Source of the DNA: a virus
Virus record (IMG/VR): IMGVR_UViG_3300034094_000316
Span: 1-49,093 of that record
DNA: 49,093 nt
Strand: one strand, 5' to 3'
The notes under the pieces are model-generated. The model saw only the letters and a program-made list of their open reading frames with translations. It searched no databases and was not told the DNA's origin. A program made the position numbers and the translations under genes. Every line of letters begins with the position of its first letter. Position 1 is the first letter of the stretch. Below, piece by piece: positions 22,048 to 30,791 of this stretch.

Positions 22048-24304
22048 TCCAAGAAAACTTCGACCTAGCGAACTTTGCAGAATGCTAAACTCCACACCCC
22101 TGGGTGAGGTCATTAGCGAGAGGCAACTGTATCGACACCGAACTCGCGCTGGTATGCGCATCGGCGATGCAAGGTACGTTGACCTTCTTCGCTACGGGGC
22201 ATGGCTAGTCGAGACTCGGCATGCGCCAGAGCCCGAGACCTCTGGCGATCCATACGAGAAGCTCAAAGAACGAGCACGGGCGCGCAATGTGGCTATCGCA
22301 ACGGCGGGTCGTGACATCGGCGAGCTGCCCGAGATCGCCGCCCCTGAGCGAAAAGCCAAGGCAGCAACGAATTTTCGATACTTCTGCGAGAGCTATTTTC
22401 CATTGACGTTTCATCTGGCTTGGTCGGATGATCACCTGAAGGTCATAAACCGGATCGAGCAAGCGGTTCTGCGAGGGGGACTCTTCTCGATGGCAATGCC
22501 TCGGGGGAGTGGCAAGACCACCATCTGTGAATGTGCTTGCATTTGGGCGGTTCTCAACGGGCATCGTGAGTTCGTATGCCTCATCGGTAGCGACGAGGGT
22601 CATGCCTGCGATATGCTCGAGTCGATCAAGATGGAACTCGATGGAAACGAGCTGCTTCTTGCCGATTACCCCGAGGTGGTGTTTCCGATCCAATCCCTAG
22701 ATGGAATCGCCAATCGCTGCAATGGCCAGCTCTACAAAGGGGAGCGAACCCACATTGGATGGACCGCCAAAGAGATCGTCCTGCCTACGATGCCAGGAAG
22801 CATCGCAAGCGGAGCGATCATCAAGGTCGCTGGGATCACAGGTCGGATCCGAGGCATGAAGTACAAGCGATCCGATGGCAGGACCGTTCGGCCAACCCTT
22901 GTAGTCATCGACGATCCTCAAACGGACGAATCAGCAAGGTCCCTTTCCCAGTGCGCCACGCGTGAAAGTATCCTCGCGGGGGCTATCCTGGGTCTCTCGG
23001 GCCCTGGTAAAAAAATCTCTGGGATCATGCCCTGCACGGTTATTCGCCCAGGTGATATGGCCGACAACATCCTTTCGCGTGACAAACATCCAGAATGGAA
23101 TGGGGAACGGACCCGGATGGTCTATGAGTTCCCAAGCGACGAAAAACTTTGGGCCAAGTACGCAGAGCTCCGCGCCGAGAGCCTTCGTAGCCGTGGGGAT
23201 CTATCGTTGGCCACCGAATTCTACGGCTCGAATCGGGCCGCTATGGATCTGGGATCGCAGGTCGCATGGCCCGAGCGCTACAACCACGATGAACTCTCAG
23301 CGATCCAACATGCGATGAACCTCAAGCTTCAAGACGAAGCAGCGTTCTTTGCCGAGTACCAAAACGAACCGCTACCAGAACAGGAAGCAAACGACAACGA
23401 ACTGACAGCAGATCAGATCGCTGCAAAGTTCAATCGGATTGACAGGCGGGTGGTCCCGATTTCCACCAACCATCTAACGATGTTCGTCGACGTCCAGGCA
23501 ACGCTCCTGTTTTACACCGTGGTCGCCTGGGAGAGCGATTTCACTGGATACCTTATCGACTATGGAAGCTATCCGGATCAGAAGCGGCCGTATTTTACAC
23601 TTCGGGATGCAAGGAGCACCCTAGCAACCGCGACCAAAGCCGGTGGGCTCGAGGGGAGTATCTACGCCGGACTTGAGCAATTGACCGGGGATCTAATCGG
23701 TCGGGAATGGCGACGTGATGATGGTGCCATGATGCGAATCGAGCGATGCCTGATCGATGCCAACTGGGGTGCTTCGACCGATGTGGTCTACCAGTTCTGC
23801 AGGCAAAGTGCCCACGCTGGCATCGTAATCCCAAGCCACGGGAGGTTCGTTGGGGCATCGAGCCAGCCGTTCTCCGAGTACAAGCGTCGCCCCGGGGATC
23901 GCGTGGGCCACAACTGGAGAATCCCTAACATTCATGGGAAACGAGCCGTTCGGCACGTGGTCTATGACACCAACTACTGGAAAACCTTCATGCATGCTCG
24001 CCTGGCTGTCTCGATGGGGAGTAAAGGTTGCCTGTCCTTTTTTGGAACAAGCCCAGAGACCCATCGGCTTCTAGCCGAACACCTTTGTGCCGAGTACCGA
24101 GTGCGGACCGAGGGCCGTGGTCGAACCGTGGATGAATGGAAGCAGCGCCCGGAGCGAGGTGACAACCACTGGCTCGATTGCATCGTGGGTTGCTGCGTTG
24201 GAGCGTCAATGCAAGGGGTCGCGCTCTCAGGAAGCGAATCGGTTGGTATCCCTAAATCGGGTCGGATCAGTTTCGCTGAAATGCAAAGGAAACGAAACCG
24301 ATGA
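22037..24304 (+). CDS. Phage terminase large subunit
   Basis: This 755-residue ATPase-nuclease packages DNA into proheads. An N-terminal region of about 110 residues with a helix-turn-helix-like ISERQLYRHRTRAGMRIGDA may replace a separate small subunit. The ATPase carries Walker A MPRGSGKT (154-161) and Walker B VVIDD (289-293), with TGRIRGMKYK before it. The RNase-H-like nuclease begins at MFVDVQ (D485). Further blocks include LIDANWGASTDVVYQFC and, near the end, GDNHWLDCIVGCCVGA. Two GTG codons (22037, 22040) can serve as start, both overlapping the upstream stop. The size and motif spacing suit the GpA-like, lambda-type group, in agreement with the lambda-type portal. All motifs are intact. 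Confidence 0.92.
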   Translation: MVSDPRKLRPSELCRMLNSTPLGEVISERQLYRHRTRAGMRIGDARYVDLLRYGAWLVETRHAPEPETSGDPYEKLKERARARNVAIATAGRDIGELPEIAAPERKAKAATNFRYFCESYFPLTFHLAWSDDHLKVINRIEQAVLRGGLFSMAMPRGSGKTTICECACIWAVLNGHREFVCLIGSDEGHACDMLESIKMELDGNELLLADYPEVVFPIQSLDGIANRCNGQLYKGERTHIGWTAKEIVLPTMPGSIASGAIIKVAGITGRIRGMKYKRSDGRTVRPTLVVIDDPQTDESARSLSQCATRESILAGAILGLSGPGKKISGIMPCTVIRPGDMADNILSRDKHPEWNGERTRMVYEFPSDEKLWAKYAELRAESLRSRGDLSLATEFYGSNRAAMDLGSQVAWPERYNHDELSAIQHAMNLKLQDEAAFFAEYQNEPLPEQEANDNELTADQIAAKFNRIDRRVVPISTNHLTMFVDVQATLLFYTVVAWESDFTGYLIDYGSYPDQKRPYFTLRDARSTLATATKAGGLEGSIYAGLEQLTGDLIGREWRRDDGAMMRIERCLIDANWGASTDVVYQFCRQSAHAGIVIPSHGRFVGASSQPFSEYKRRPGDRVGHNWRIPNIHGKRAVRHVVYDTNYWKTFMHARLAVSMGSKGCLSFFGTSPETHRLLAEHLCAEYRVRTEGRGRTVDEWKQRPERGDNHWLDCIVGCCVGASMQGVALSGSESVGIPKSGRISFAEMQRKRNR

Positions 24305-24495
24305 GCGATCAAAAGCAAGACCCTCCGGATCGAGGGATCGTATGCCCGCAGTGCGGGTGCCGACACTTTTACACGACCAATACCGAACCGCTTCGTGATG
24401 GTCGTATTCGCAGGCGCAAGGAGTGTCGGCATTGCGGCAGGCGGATCGTGACCTATGAAATCACGACCACCAAGGACCAAGATTGCTACATGTAG
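24301..24495 (+). CDS. Small zinc-ribbon protein
   Basis: The 64-residue protein has two knuckles, IVCPQCGCRHF and CRHCGRRIVTYE, with a basic RRRKE stretch between them. This is a zinc ribbon like that of NrdR or of the phage Ogr/Delta late activators. It overlaps the terminase stop by four bases and so belongs to the late operon. By its size it may bind nucleic acid as a late regulator or packaging cofactor. The gene ends inside a perfect 16-bp palindrome. Confidence 0.75.
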   Translation: MSDQKQDPPDRGIVCPQCGCRHFYTTNTEPLRDGRIRRRKECRHCGRRIVTYEITTTKDQDCYM

Positions 24496-24498
24496 CAA
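24483..24498. repeat. Perfect 16-bp palindrome at the zinc-ribbon stop codon
   Basis: TTGCTACATGTAGCAA is fully self-complementary. It contains the same TGCTACA/TGTAGCA half-sites as the operator-like dyad at 7658-7676, but with no spacer. It covers the last codons and stop of the zinc-ribbon gene. Confidence 0.55.
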
Positions 24499-24608
24499 CG
24501 ATGATTCCAAACATGGATTTTTGCGCGCACGGAGAAAACTTTCTGGCATAGGTAAGTGAGGGGTAAACCAGAGTTCCGGATCCTTCAATCGCAGGTCACG
24601 TTGCCAGA

Positions 24609-24806
24609 ATGTCTGACGATCTTCAGCAAGCTATCACAGAAAACGCGCAAGGTCCTGCCAAGGCCTCGGGCGATGCTGGCAGTATCGAGCAGCACAAGCT
24701 AACCGACCAGATCGAAGCCGATCGCTATCTAGCCTCCAAGCAAGCCGCAAAATCCAAGCGCCGTGGCTTGATCTTCAACAAAATCGTTCCACCGGGGGCC
24801 GAGTAA
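24609..24806 (+). CDS. Small head-region protein between terminase and portal
   Basis: The 65-residue hydrophilic protein (MSDDLQQAITENAQGPAKAS, with EADRYLASKQAAKSKRRGLI later) lies directly before the portal gene, two bases away. That is the place of the lambda gpW-type joining protein, and comparable short proteins ending in a basic -K-V-P-P-G stretch occur before portal genes in related prophages as far as I recall. Sequence similarity to gpW itself is not evident. No membrane segment or Cys. The ribosome site is weak. Confidence 0.7.
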   Translation: MSDDLQQAITENAQGPAKASGDAGSIEQHKLTDQIEADRYLASKQAAKSKRRGLIFNKIVPPGAE

Positions 24807-24808
24807 CC

Positions 24809-26266
24809 GTGTTGTCCTGGATTTCCAAGTGGTGGTCAAGCAAACCTGTGCAAGGCAATAAGCCAAGCACTGTGCGAGTCGTACGCGCACGCTACGACGC
24901 TGCGGTGACCTCCGATGATAATCGACGCCATTGGGCCAATGCCGATGGGCTCTCGCCCAACGCATCCAATAGCGCCGAGGTTCGCCGGATCCTTAGGAAC
25001 CGTGCTCGTTATGAAACGGCCAACAACTCGTATGCTCGTGGGATTGTGCTAACCCTTGCCCACGACATCGTCGGTACCGGCCCCCGGTTGCAAATGCTCA
25101 CAAGCGATGCGGATGCCAACCGACGCATCGAACATGCATTCATGGTGTGGTCAAGGTCGATCAATCTTGCCGAAAAACTCCGCACGATGCGCATGGCTCG
25201 CGCCACCGATGGCGAATCCTTCGCAGTGCTAACGACCAACCCTCGTTTGAGCACCGATGTCCAGCTTGATCTTCGACTCATCGAAGCCGACCAGGTTACG
25301 ACTCCCGACCTCGACAGGCTTTCGACAAGTGCTGTTGATGGGATCGTCTTTGATGGTGCAGGCAATCCAATCGAGTACCACGTACTAAAGAGTCATCCAG
25401 GGGATGGTTTCTACTCGGCCAGAAGCGACTACGATCGCATCGACGCTTCGGCGGTGCTTCATTGGTTCCGCGCCGATCGCCCAGGCCAGACTCGCGGTAT
25501 TCCTGACATCATGCCAGCGCTGCCACTTTTCGCACAATTGCGAAGATTCACTTTAGCGGTACTTGCTGCTGCGGAGACCGCAGCCGACTTTGCTGGGATC
25601 CTCTACACCGATGCACCTGCTAACGGTGAAGCTGATGCAGCAGAACCGTTCGAACCGATCGAGCTTGAGAAGCGAGCATTGGTCACGATGCCTGGTGGTT
25701 GGCGTATGGCTCAAATTCAGGCTGAGCAGCCAACGACGACCTATAAGGAGTTCAAACAAGAGCTCTTAAACGAGATCGCGCGATGTCTTAACATGCCTCT
25801 CAATATAGCATTATGCAATAGTTCGCAATACAACTATGCATCAGGTCGCTTAGATCATCAGACATATTTTAAGGCGATCCGTGTTGATCAGTCGCATCTT
25901 GAGCGCGTTGTGCTTGATCGTCTCCTTGGAGCGTGGCTCGATGAAGCATCGCTTGTACCTGATTTACTACCCTCAGGTCTAGGTCCATTTGCCCAGTGGC
26001 CACACCAATGGTTCTGGGATGGTCATGAGCATGTGGACCCAGCCAAGGAAGCCAACGCCCAAGCGACGCGCCTAGTCAGTCACACGACCACGCTGGCTGA
26101 TGAATACGCAAAGCGTGGCCAAGACTGGGAAGTTCAGCTTCGCCAGCGAGCCAAGGAAATCGCTCTCATGTCTCAGCTCGGTCTAAGTATCGGGCAAGTC
26201 ACCCCCACTGCTTCACAGGATGATGCAAATGTCCAAGACGAAGAGGTCCCAGCCGATGACGCTTAA
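24809..26266 (+). CDS. Phage portal protein (lambda gpB family)
   Basis: The 485-residue protein forms the dodecameric portal through which DNA enters the head and to which the tail attaches. Lambda-type features are RRILRNRARYETANNSYARG, IVLTLAHDIVGTGPRLQML, the RADRPGQTRGIPDIMPAL block and PTTTYKEFKQELLNEIARCL, then NMPLNIALCNSSQYNYASGR and HQTYFKAIRVDQSHLERVVL. The start is GTG at 24809 (TTG at 24812 possible). The length is normal. Its last eleven bases overlap the start of the protease-capsid gene. The order terminase-small protein-portal-protease-capsid is canonical. Confidence 0.92.
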   Translation: MLSWISKWWSSKPVQGNKPSTVRVVRARYDAAVTSDDNRRHWANADGLSPNASNSAEVRRILRNRARYETANNSYARGIVLTLAHDIVGTGPRLQMLTSDADANRRIEHAFMVWSRSINLAEKLRTMRMARATDGESFAVLTTNPRLSTDVQLDLRLIEADQVTTPDLDRLSTSAVDGIVFDGAGNPIEYHVLKSHPGDGFYSARSDYDRIDASAVLHWFRADRPGQTRGIPDIMPALPLFAQLRRFTLAVLAAAETAADFAGILYTDAPANGEADAAEPFEPIELEKRALVTMPGGWRMAQIQAEQPTTTYKEFKQELLNEIARCLNMPLNIALCNSSQYNYASGRLDHQTYFKAIRVDQSHLERVVLDRLLGAWLDEASLVPDLLPSGLGPFAQWPHQWFWDGHEHVDPAKEANAQATRLVSHTTTLADEYAKRGQDWEVQLRQRAKEIALMSQLGLSIGQVTPTASQDDANVQDEEVPADDA

Positions 26267-28259
26267 GCCAGATCAAACGCAAAGCCAATTGAGCATTTCC
26301 GCAACGGCAGTTTTCGACATCGATGCGGCAGCCGATGGTTCTACTGCTGCATCGCTACCGAAGTTCCGCATGGTCGCCTACACCGGTGGTCCGATGCGTG
26401 TGGCTGGTTGGCGATACCCCGTGATCATCGATCTAGCTGGCCTTTCGATCCCATCACAAGCTCGACCCATCCGCTTTGGTCACGATCCTCTTTCGGGTGT
26501 TGGTCATACCGATGCGATCCGAGTCGAGAACAGTCAACTAGTTGCCACCGGCATCGTCTCGCGGGATACACCCGCAGCACGCGAAGTCGTGGTGAGTTCA
26601 AAGAACGGATTCCCCTGGCAAGCATCAGTGGGTGCCGGTGTGGATGAATACGAGTTTGTCAAAGAAGGTCAAAAGGTGACCGTCAACGGGACGCAGTACA
26701 GCGGTCCCGTGAATGTCGTCCGAAAGTCCTCACTCGGTGAAATCAGTTTTGTAGACCTTGGTGCCGACGGAGCAACCAGCGCGAGTGTCGCTGCTCAGGC
26801 ATCTTCAACCCCTGGAGACCAAACCATGGACGACCCTCAAACCCCAAATCAAGACGATCCAAACGCTGGCCCAGCGACTCGGGTGACTCCCAATCCAGCA
26901 ACCCCCGATCCAGCAACGACTCAGCCGGAAGTCAATGCGGCCATCGAAGCAATGCGCAGTGCTCATGCAACGGAACTTGATCGCATCGCTGGGATTCGTC
27001 GAATTTACAACGGGGCGCTTCCGAGCTTGGAGGCTCAAGCAATTCGAGAGGGCTGGAACCTTGAAAAGGCGGAGCTGGAAAAGATCCGGGGGACGCGTCC
27101 TGCGGTTCCTGCCATCCATGTGCAAAACAACACGATCAACGCTTCGGTTCTCGAGGCGGCATGCTTTATGGCAGCCAATCTTACGAACGTTGAGGAAATT
27201 GCCGACGAGCAATCGCTCGAGCTGGCAGCTAGACGGTTCCGAGGTGGAATCGGTCTGCAAGAACTGTTTCTCGAAGCCGCTTGGGCCAATGGATACTCTG
27301 GACGCAACTTCCGCGATCATCGCGCTGTAATGCGAGCCGCTTTCGGTAACTCCATCGAAGCGAGTTCCGTGAGCAACATCGACATCGGTGGGATACTTTC
27401 GAACGTAGCCAACAAGTTTCTCTTGGACGGGTTCTTCAGCGTCGAGCGAGTCTGGCGAAACATCTGTGCGGTTCGAAATGTCTCGGACTTCAAGACCGTT
27501 ACCAGCTACCGGCTGATCGGAAAGGATCAATACGAACTGGTCGCACCAGGGGGTGAACTCAAGCACGGCAACCTCGGGAACGAAAGTTACACCAACCGTG
27601 CCGACACCTACGGCTTGATGATGGCAGTCGACAGGCGAGACATCATCAATGACGACTTGGGTGCCATCACAACCGTTCCAAGGAAACTCGGTCGCGGTTC
27701 GGGCCTAAAGATAAACGACGTTTTTTGGACCGTTTTTCTTGCTAACTCAGGTTTCTTCACGGTGGGAAACAAGAACTTCCTATCGGGGACCGATACGGTG
27801 CTCTCGATCGATGGACTGACCAAAGCGGAAGTTGCCTACTACGACCTGGTCGATTCCGATGGCAAACCAATCGGCACCATGCCTGCCATCATGCTCGTGC
27901 CGACTGCATTGTCGGCGATCGGCTCGCAGCTCTACAAGTCGCTGGAAATGCGAGATGGCACCGCCAATGCTCGTGTTCCGATCACCAACCCGCACGTGGG
28001 CAAGTTCCGCGTGGAAGTCAGCCGGTATCTGGCCAACGCCCTTTACACCGGTAACTCATCGAAGGCTTGGTACTTGCTAACTGATCCAAATGATCTGCCT
28101 TTGATCGAAGTTGCATTCCTCAACGGTCAGGAAGCCCCGACGATCGAAACCGCCGATGCGGACTTCAACGTACTCGGTGTTCAGATGCGTGGCTACCACG
28201 ACTTCGGTGTGGCTCTTCAAGACCCACGCGCAGCGATCAAGTGCAAGGGTGAGGCATAA
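26256..28259 (+). CDS. Prohead protease-scaffold-major capsid fusion protein
   Basis: I start at the ATG at 26256 (667 aa), with AAGAGGT about nine bases upstream. The frame is open twelve codons further but inside the portal gene. Residues 35-175 look like an S78/U35-type prohead protease, with RFGHDPLSGVGHTDA (H76), GFPWQASVGAG (S124) and a LGEISFVDLGADG strand. Residues 175-245 are a Pro/Asp/Thr-rich linker and a helix, as in scaffolds. The rest, from IDIGGILSNVANKFLLDGFF through SYRLIGKDQYELVAPGGELK to the LQDPRAAIKC end, matches Mu gpT-like major capsid proteins. A single gene thus makes protease, scaffold and shell. An internal start is listed separately. It is followed by the DUF2190 gene. 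Confidence 0.85.
   Translation: MTLKPDQTQSQLSISATAVFDIDAAADGSTAASLPKFRMVAYTGGPMRVAGWRYPVIIDLAGLSIPSQARPIRFGHDPLSGVGHTDAIRVENSQLVATGIVSRDTPAAREVVVSSKNGFPWQASVGAGVDEYEFVKEGQKVTVNGTQYSGPVNVVRKSSLGEISFVDLGADGATSASVAAQASSTPGDQTMDDPQTPNQDDPNAGPATRVTPNPATPDPATTQPEVNAAIEAMRSAHATELDRIAGIRRIYNGALPSLEAQAIREGWNLEKAELEKIRGTRPAVPAIHVQNNTINASVLEAACFMAANLTNVEEIADEQSLELAARRFRGGIGLQELFLEAAWANGYSGRNFRDHRAVMRAAFGNSIEASSVSNIDIGGILSNVANKFLLDGFFSVERVWRNICAVRNVSDFKTVTSYRLIGKDQYELVAPGGELKHGNLGNESYTNRADTYGLMMAVDRRDIINDDLGAITTVPRKLGRGSGLKINDVFWTVFLANSGFFTVGNKNFLSGTDTVLSIDGLTKAEVAYYDLVDSDGKPIGTMPAIMLVPTALSAIGSQLYKSLEMRDGTANARVPITNPHVGKFRVEVSRYLANALYTGNSSKAWYLLTDPNDLPLIEVAFLNGQEAPTIETADADFNVLGVQMRGYHDFGVALQDPRAAIKCKGEA
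26813..26828 (+). promoter_or_regulatory. Internal ribosome site and start for a scaffold-capsid product
   Basis: Within the fusion gene, TGGAGA stands seven to eight bases before an in-frame ATG at 26826 (MDDPQTPNQDDP), exactly at the border between protease and linker. Initiation here would give a 477-residue scaffold-capsid protein without the protease, as nested starts do in lambda C/Nu3. Confidence 0.55.
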
Positions 28260-28319
28260 GCTTCGCTCGTCGCGTTTTCAATTTCATCATCCAATTCAAC
28301 AAGCGAGGTTTAGCCAATC

Positions 28320-28649
28320 ATGCCACAGGCAACATTCATTCAGGAAGGTCACTACATCGATCACACCCCCGTGGGCGCTCTTGCCTCTGGGGATGTGGTG
28401 GTTCAAGGAGATCTCGTCGGCGTCACGGTTCGTCCTATTGCAGCGGGTGAACTCGGTTCGCTTGCTGTCGATGGGGTCTTTGACTTCAACAAGAACACCG
28501 GCGTGACCTACACGGTCGGGACCATTTTGTATTGGGACGACACCGCAAACGTCGTGACCACAACCTCCGCTGGGAACAAGTCGATCGGCAAGGTGGTTCG
28601 TGCTGCGGCATCCGCAGATACCACCGTCCGTATGCGACTGAGTCAGTAA
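28320..28649 (+). CDS. DUF2190 capsid decoration/head protein
   Basis: The 109-residue protein shows the DUF2190 pattern. IQEGHYIDHTPVGALASGDV and VVQGDLVGVTVRPIAAGELG come first, then LAVDGVFDFNKNTGVTYTVG, and YWDDTANVVTTTSAGNKSIG before a GKVVRAAASADTTVRMRL end. These beta-rich proteins follow capsid genes and are thought to stabilise or decorate the shell as trimers. It starts 60 bases after the capsid stop. The size is typical and nothing is missing. Confidence 0.9.
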   Translation: MPQATFIQEGHYIDHTPVGALASGDVVVQGDLVGVTVRPIAAGELGSLAVDGVFDFNKNTGVTYTVGTILYWDDTANVVTTTSAGNKSIGKVVRAAASADTTVRMRLSQ

Positions 28650-28710
28650 CGCAGGACTTGCTTCGCGTTTCACCATCCATTTCCGCTCCATTTTCATCGC
28701 AGGGATCACT

Positions 28711-29970
28711 ATGAAAAGCAAATGTATTGCTCTGTTGTTTATGGTTGCTGCCACCTTTGGCAGTGTATGTCTTGCCCAAGATCGGATTTGCCCTGATGGC
28801 AATTGTCCGATCGTGCAGAGTATGCCCGGGACGATTGTCTTGGATCCACTCAAAGAAAACCTGACGTTCGAGACTGCTAGATCAAGGTTCCGAACCCAAG
28901 CTCAAAGCCTTGATCGATTTGATCAGATCGTTCGCGCAACGGTCCGAGTGACGGTAAGCAACGTGTGCGGTAGTGGAACGGTCGTTGGCAGAACCTCCGA
29001 AGGCAATGCGATCGTGCTTACCAACGCACACGTGGCCGGTACCACGCGTGGTCGAACCGTAAACGTCGAACGATGGAATACCAACGGTTCAAGCGAGCGG
29101 GGTACCGCATCGATCATTGCATCGGGATACGGACGTGGGACTAGCGTTGACTTTGCGCTGCTTAAGTGCAATGGAGCATTCGCAAGGGATGTCGATCCTA
29201 TTCCACTGGCTGATCGATACCCAAGCAACCAATCGTCGGTGACGACCTTCGGAAGTCCAAGATGCGAGTGGCCAAGCCTCCAGGTCTTGCGACTGAACCG
29301 GAAAGAGGGACAGATCCTTTCCTGGAAGCCTGAAGCGATCGGAGGCCGAAGCGGTTCGAGCATCATCGACTATACCGACGAGGGACCGCGGGTAGTTGGA
29401 CTTCTCACCTGGGCTGGTGGTGGCGAGGGGCTTGGCCAATCGACTCCGTTTCTCCTTAGCGCGATGCGAGGCAAGCTTCCAGCGACTCTCGAGGGGTTGC
29501 CAGCGGGGGCTCGCGAGGTGAGTTGCCAGACCGATGAGAGCCAAAAGATTGTCCAGGTTCCATCGACAATCTATGGAGAACCTATGCAGGTGCCACTGGG
29601 CCTTTTGGCGCAGGCAGACACCCAGGATGATCTAATCGATTCGATCGTCGATCGTCCACGGATCAGGCCTGCTCCAAGCAAGCCCGAGGACTCAGGGATC
29701 ATCACCGATCGAATCAAAGAGCGATACCTCTGGAGCACGACGAGTCTCGTTGCGACGTCGGCCGGGTCGAGCATCGCGATTCTCCTAGCGCTACAGTATG
29801 GTCTACCGGTTGTGCTTCAAGCGATCCGCAACGCCAGGAAACAACGTGGTAACGCGGTCCTTGACGACGAGCAGTTCAAAAAGCTCATGGAGCAGTATCA
29901 AAACCTGCTCAAGCTTTTAGAGCAAAACAATCAGCCACCTACCAATCAGCCACCTGTGATTAAGCCGTAG
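28711..29970 (+). CDS. Secreted or membrane-anchored trypsin-like serine protease
   Basis: A signal peptide opens the 419-residue protein (MKSKCIALLFMVAATFGSVC, with cleavage after CLA likely). A trypsin-fold domain covers about 70-260, with the triad His107 (VLTNAHVAG), Asp147 (SVDFALLK) and Ser214 (GGRSGSS). Cys pairs near 27/32 and 86/185 may form disulphides. About residues 345-372 (TTSLVATSAGSSIAILLALQ) form a transmembrane segment, followed by a helical, Gln/Pro-rich tail. A signal peptide and membrane anchor are odd for a gene between capsid and connector genes. Possibilities are a lysis or envelope-degrading protease, a virion-associated protease, or a lysogenic-conversion gene inserted in the operon. 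All catalytic residues are present. The ATG has AGGGATC upstream. Confidence 0.85.
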   Translation: MKSKCIALLFMVAATFGSVCLAQDRICPDGNCPIVQSMPGTIVLDPLKENLTFETARSRFRTQAQSLDRFDQIVRATVRVTVSNVCGSGTVVGRTSEGNAIVLTNAHVAGTTRGRTVNVERWNTNGSSERGTASIIASGYGRGTSVDFALLKCNGAFARDVDPIPLADRYPSNQSSVTTFGSPRCEWPSLQVLRLNRKEGQILSWKPEAIGGRSGSSIIDYTDEGPRVVGLLTWAGGGEGLGQSTPFLLSAMRGKLPATLEGLPAGAREVSCQTDESQKIVQVPSTIYGEPMQVPLGLLAQADTQDDLIDSIVDRPRIRPAPSKPEDSGIITDRIKERYLWSTTSLVATSAGSSIAILLALQYGLPVVLQAIRNARKQRGNAVLDDEQFKKLMEQYQNLLKLLEQNNQPPTNQPPVIKP

Positions 29971-29979
29971 GTGAGCGTC

Positions 29980-30360
29980 ATGGCAGATCTACTTCGCACT
30001 GGACAGCAGTGGCTTGCTAGCAAGCTCAAATCGCACGGCTCAAGCACTGTGATTTATGTGCGAGGTGAAAATCAAGTGAGCGTCTTGGCCACGATCGGTC
30101 GGACGCTGATGAAACTCGATGACGGTTACGGTGGGATCCGAATGCAATGGACCGACCGTGATTTCCTCATCGATCCCTCAGATTTGATTATCTCCGGATC
30201 GGCGATCACGCCAGAGCGTGGTGACACGATCCTCGAAACCGTTGGAACCAAAGTCTACACCTACGAAGTCAATGCACCAGGTGGAGAACCTGCCTGGCGC
30301 TGGTCGGACCCTCATCGCAGCCTGTATCGAATCCACACCAAGGAAATCGGAATCACCTGA
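29980..30360 (+). CDS. Head-tail connector/completion protein, 126 aa
   Basis: The ATG at 29980, with AGGTGA six bases upstream, is preferred to the GTG at 29971. The product MADLLRTGQQWLASKLKSHG and RTLMKLDDGYGGIRMQWTDR are followed by DFLIDPSDLIISGSAITPER-type beta strands, which fits head-completion/stopper proteins at this place. The final base of its stop overlaps the next ATG. The family is judged from position and length more than from a distinctive motif. Confidence 0.7.
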   Translation: MADLLRTGQQWLASKLKSHGSSTVIYVRGENQVSVLATIGRTLMKLDDGYGGIRMQWTDRDFLIDPSDLIISGSAITPERGDTILETVGTKVYTYEVNAPGGEPAWRWSDPHRSLYRIHTKEIGIT

Positions 30361-30788
30361 TGCCCGCGAACATCGTCGCAATCGCAGATGCAATCACCGC
30401 AGAGCTAAACGGCACTAGCTTCAGCCAGCCGTTTACTGCGCAGCGACTGTATCTGCCCATCTACGACCTAAAGACGATGTCGGAATTGAAGGTCTCGGTC
30501 GTACCCAAGGGGCTCAGCACTTCATCGCTGGATCGCTCGCGTGACAACTTCGATTATCAGATCGATGTCGGCATCCAAAAGAAAACAAAAAATGAAATGG
30601 CAACCATCGATGCAATGATGCTTCTGGTTGAAGAAGTCAGCGACCATTTGCGAGCAAATCCGCTTGCAAGCTATCCGGGAGCTCGTTTCATCAGCGTCGA
30701 GAACAACCAGATTTATGCTCCAGACCATCTGGAAACCATGATGCAATTTACAAGCGTCTTAACCCTAACCTATCGTCTCTGGAGATAA
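30360..30788 (+). CDS. Tail terminator-like protein, 142 aa
   Basis: The alpha/beta protein begins MPANIVAIADAITAELNGTS and contains IYDLKTMSELKVSVVPKGLS, YQIDVGIQKKTKNEMATIDA and, near the end, MMQFTSVLTLTYRLWR. Alternating N-terminal helix and final beta hairpin are typical of tail terminator/minor tail proteins (lambda gpU-like) that lie between head completion and tube genes. Position and size agree. The sequence signature itself is weak. It overlaps its upstream neighbour by one base. Confidence 0.7.
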   Translation: MPANIVAIADAITAELNGTSFSQPFTAQRLYLPIYDLKTMSELKVSVVPKGLSTSSLDRSRDNFDYQIDVGIQKKTKNEMATIDAMMLLVEEVSDHLRANPLASYPGARFISVENNQIYAPDHLETMMQFTSVLTLTYRLWR

Positions 30789-30791
30789 CCG

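Noticed and set aside
26805-27566. Minus-strand 253-codon frame inside the capsid gene
   Set aside because: Antisense of the capsid domain, with no start signal and no family.
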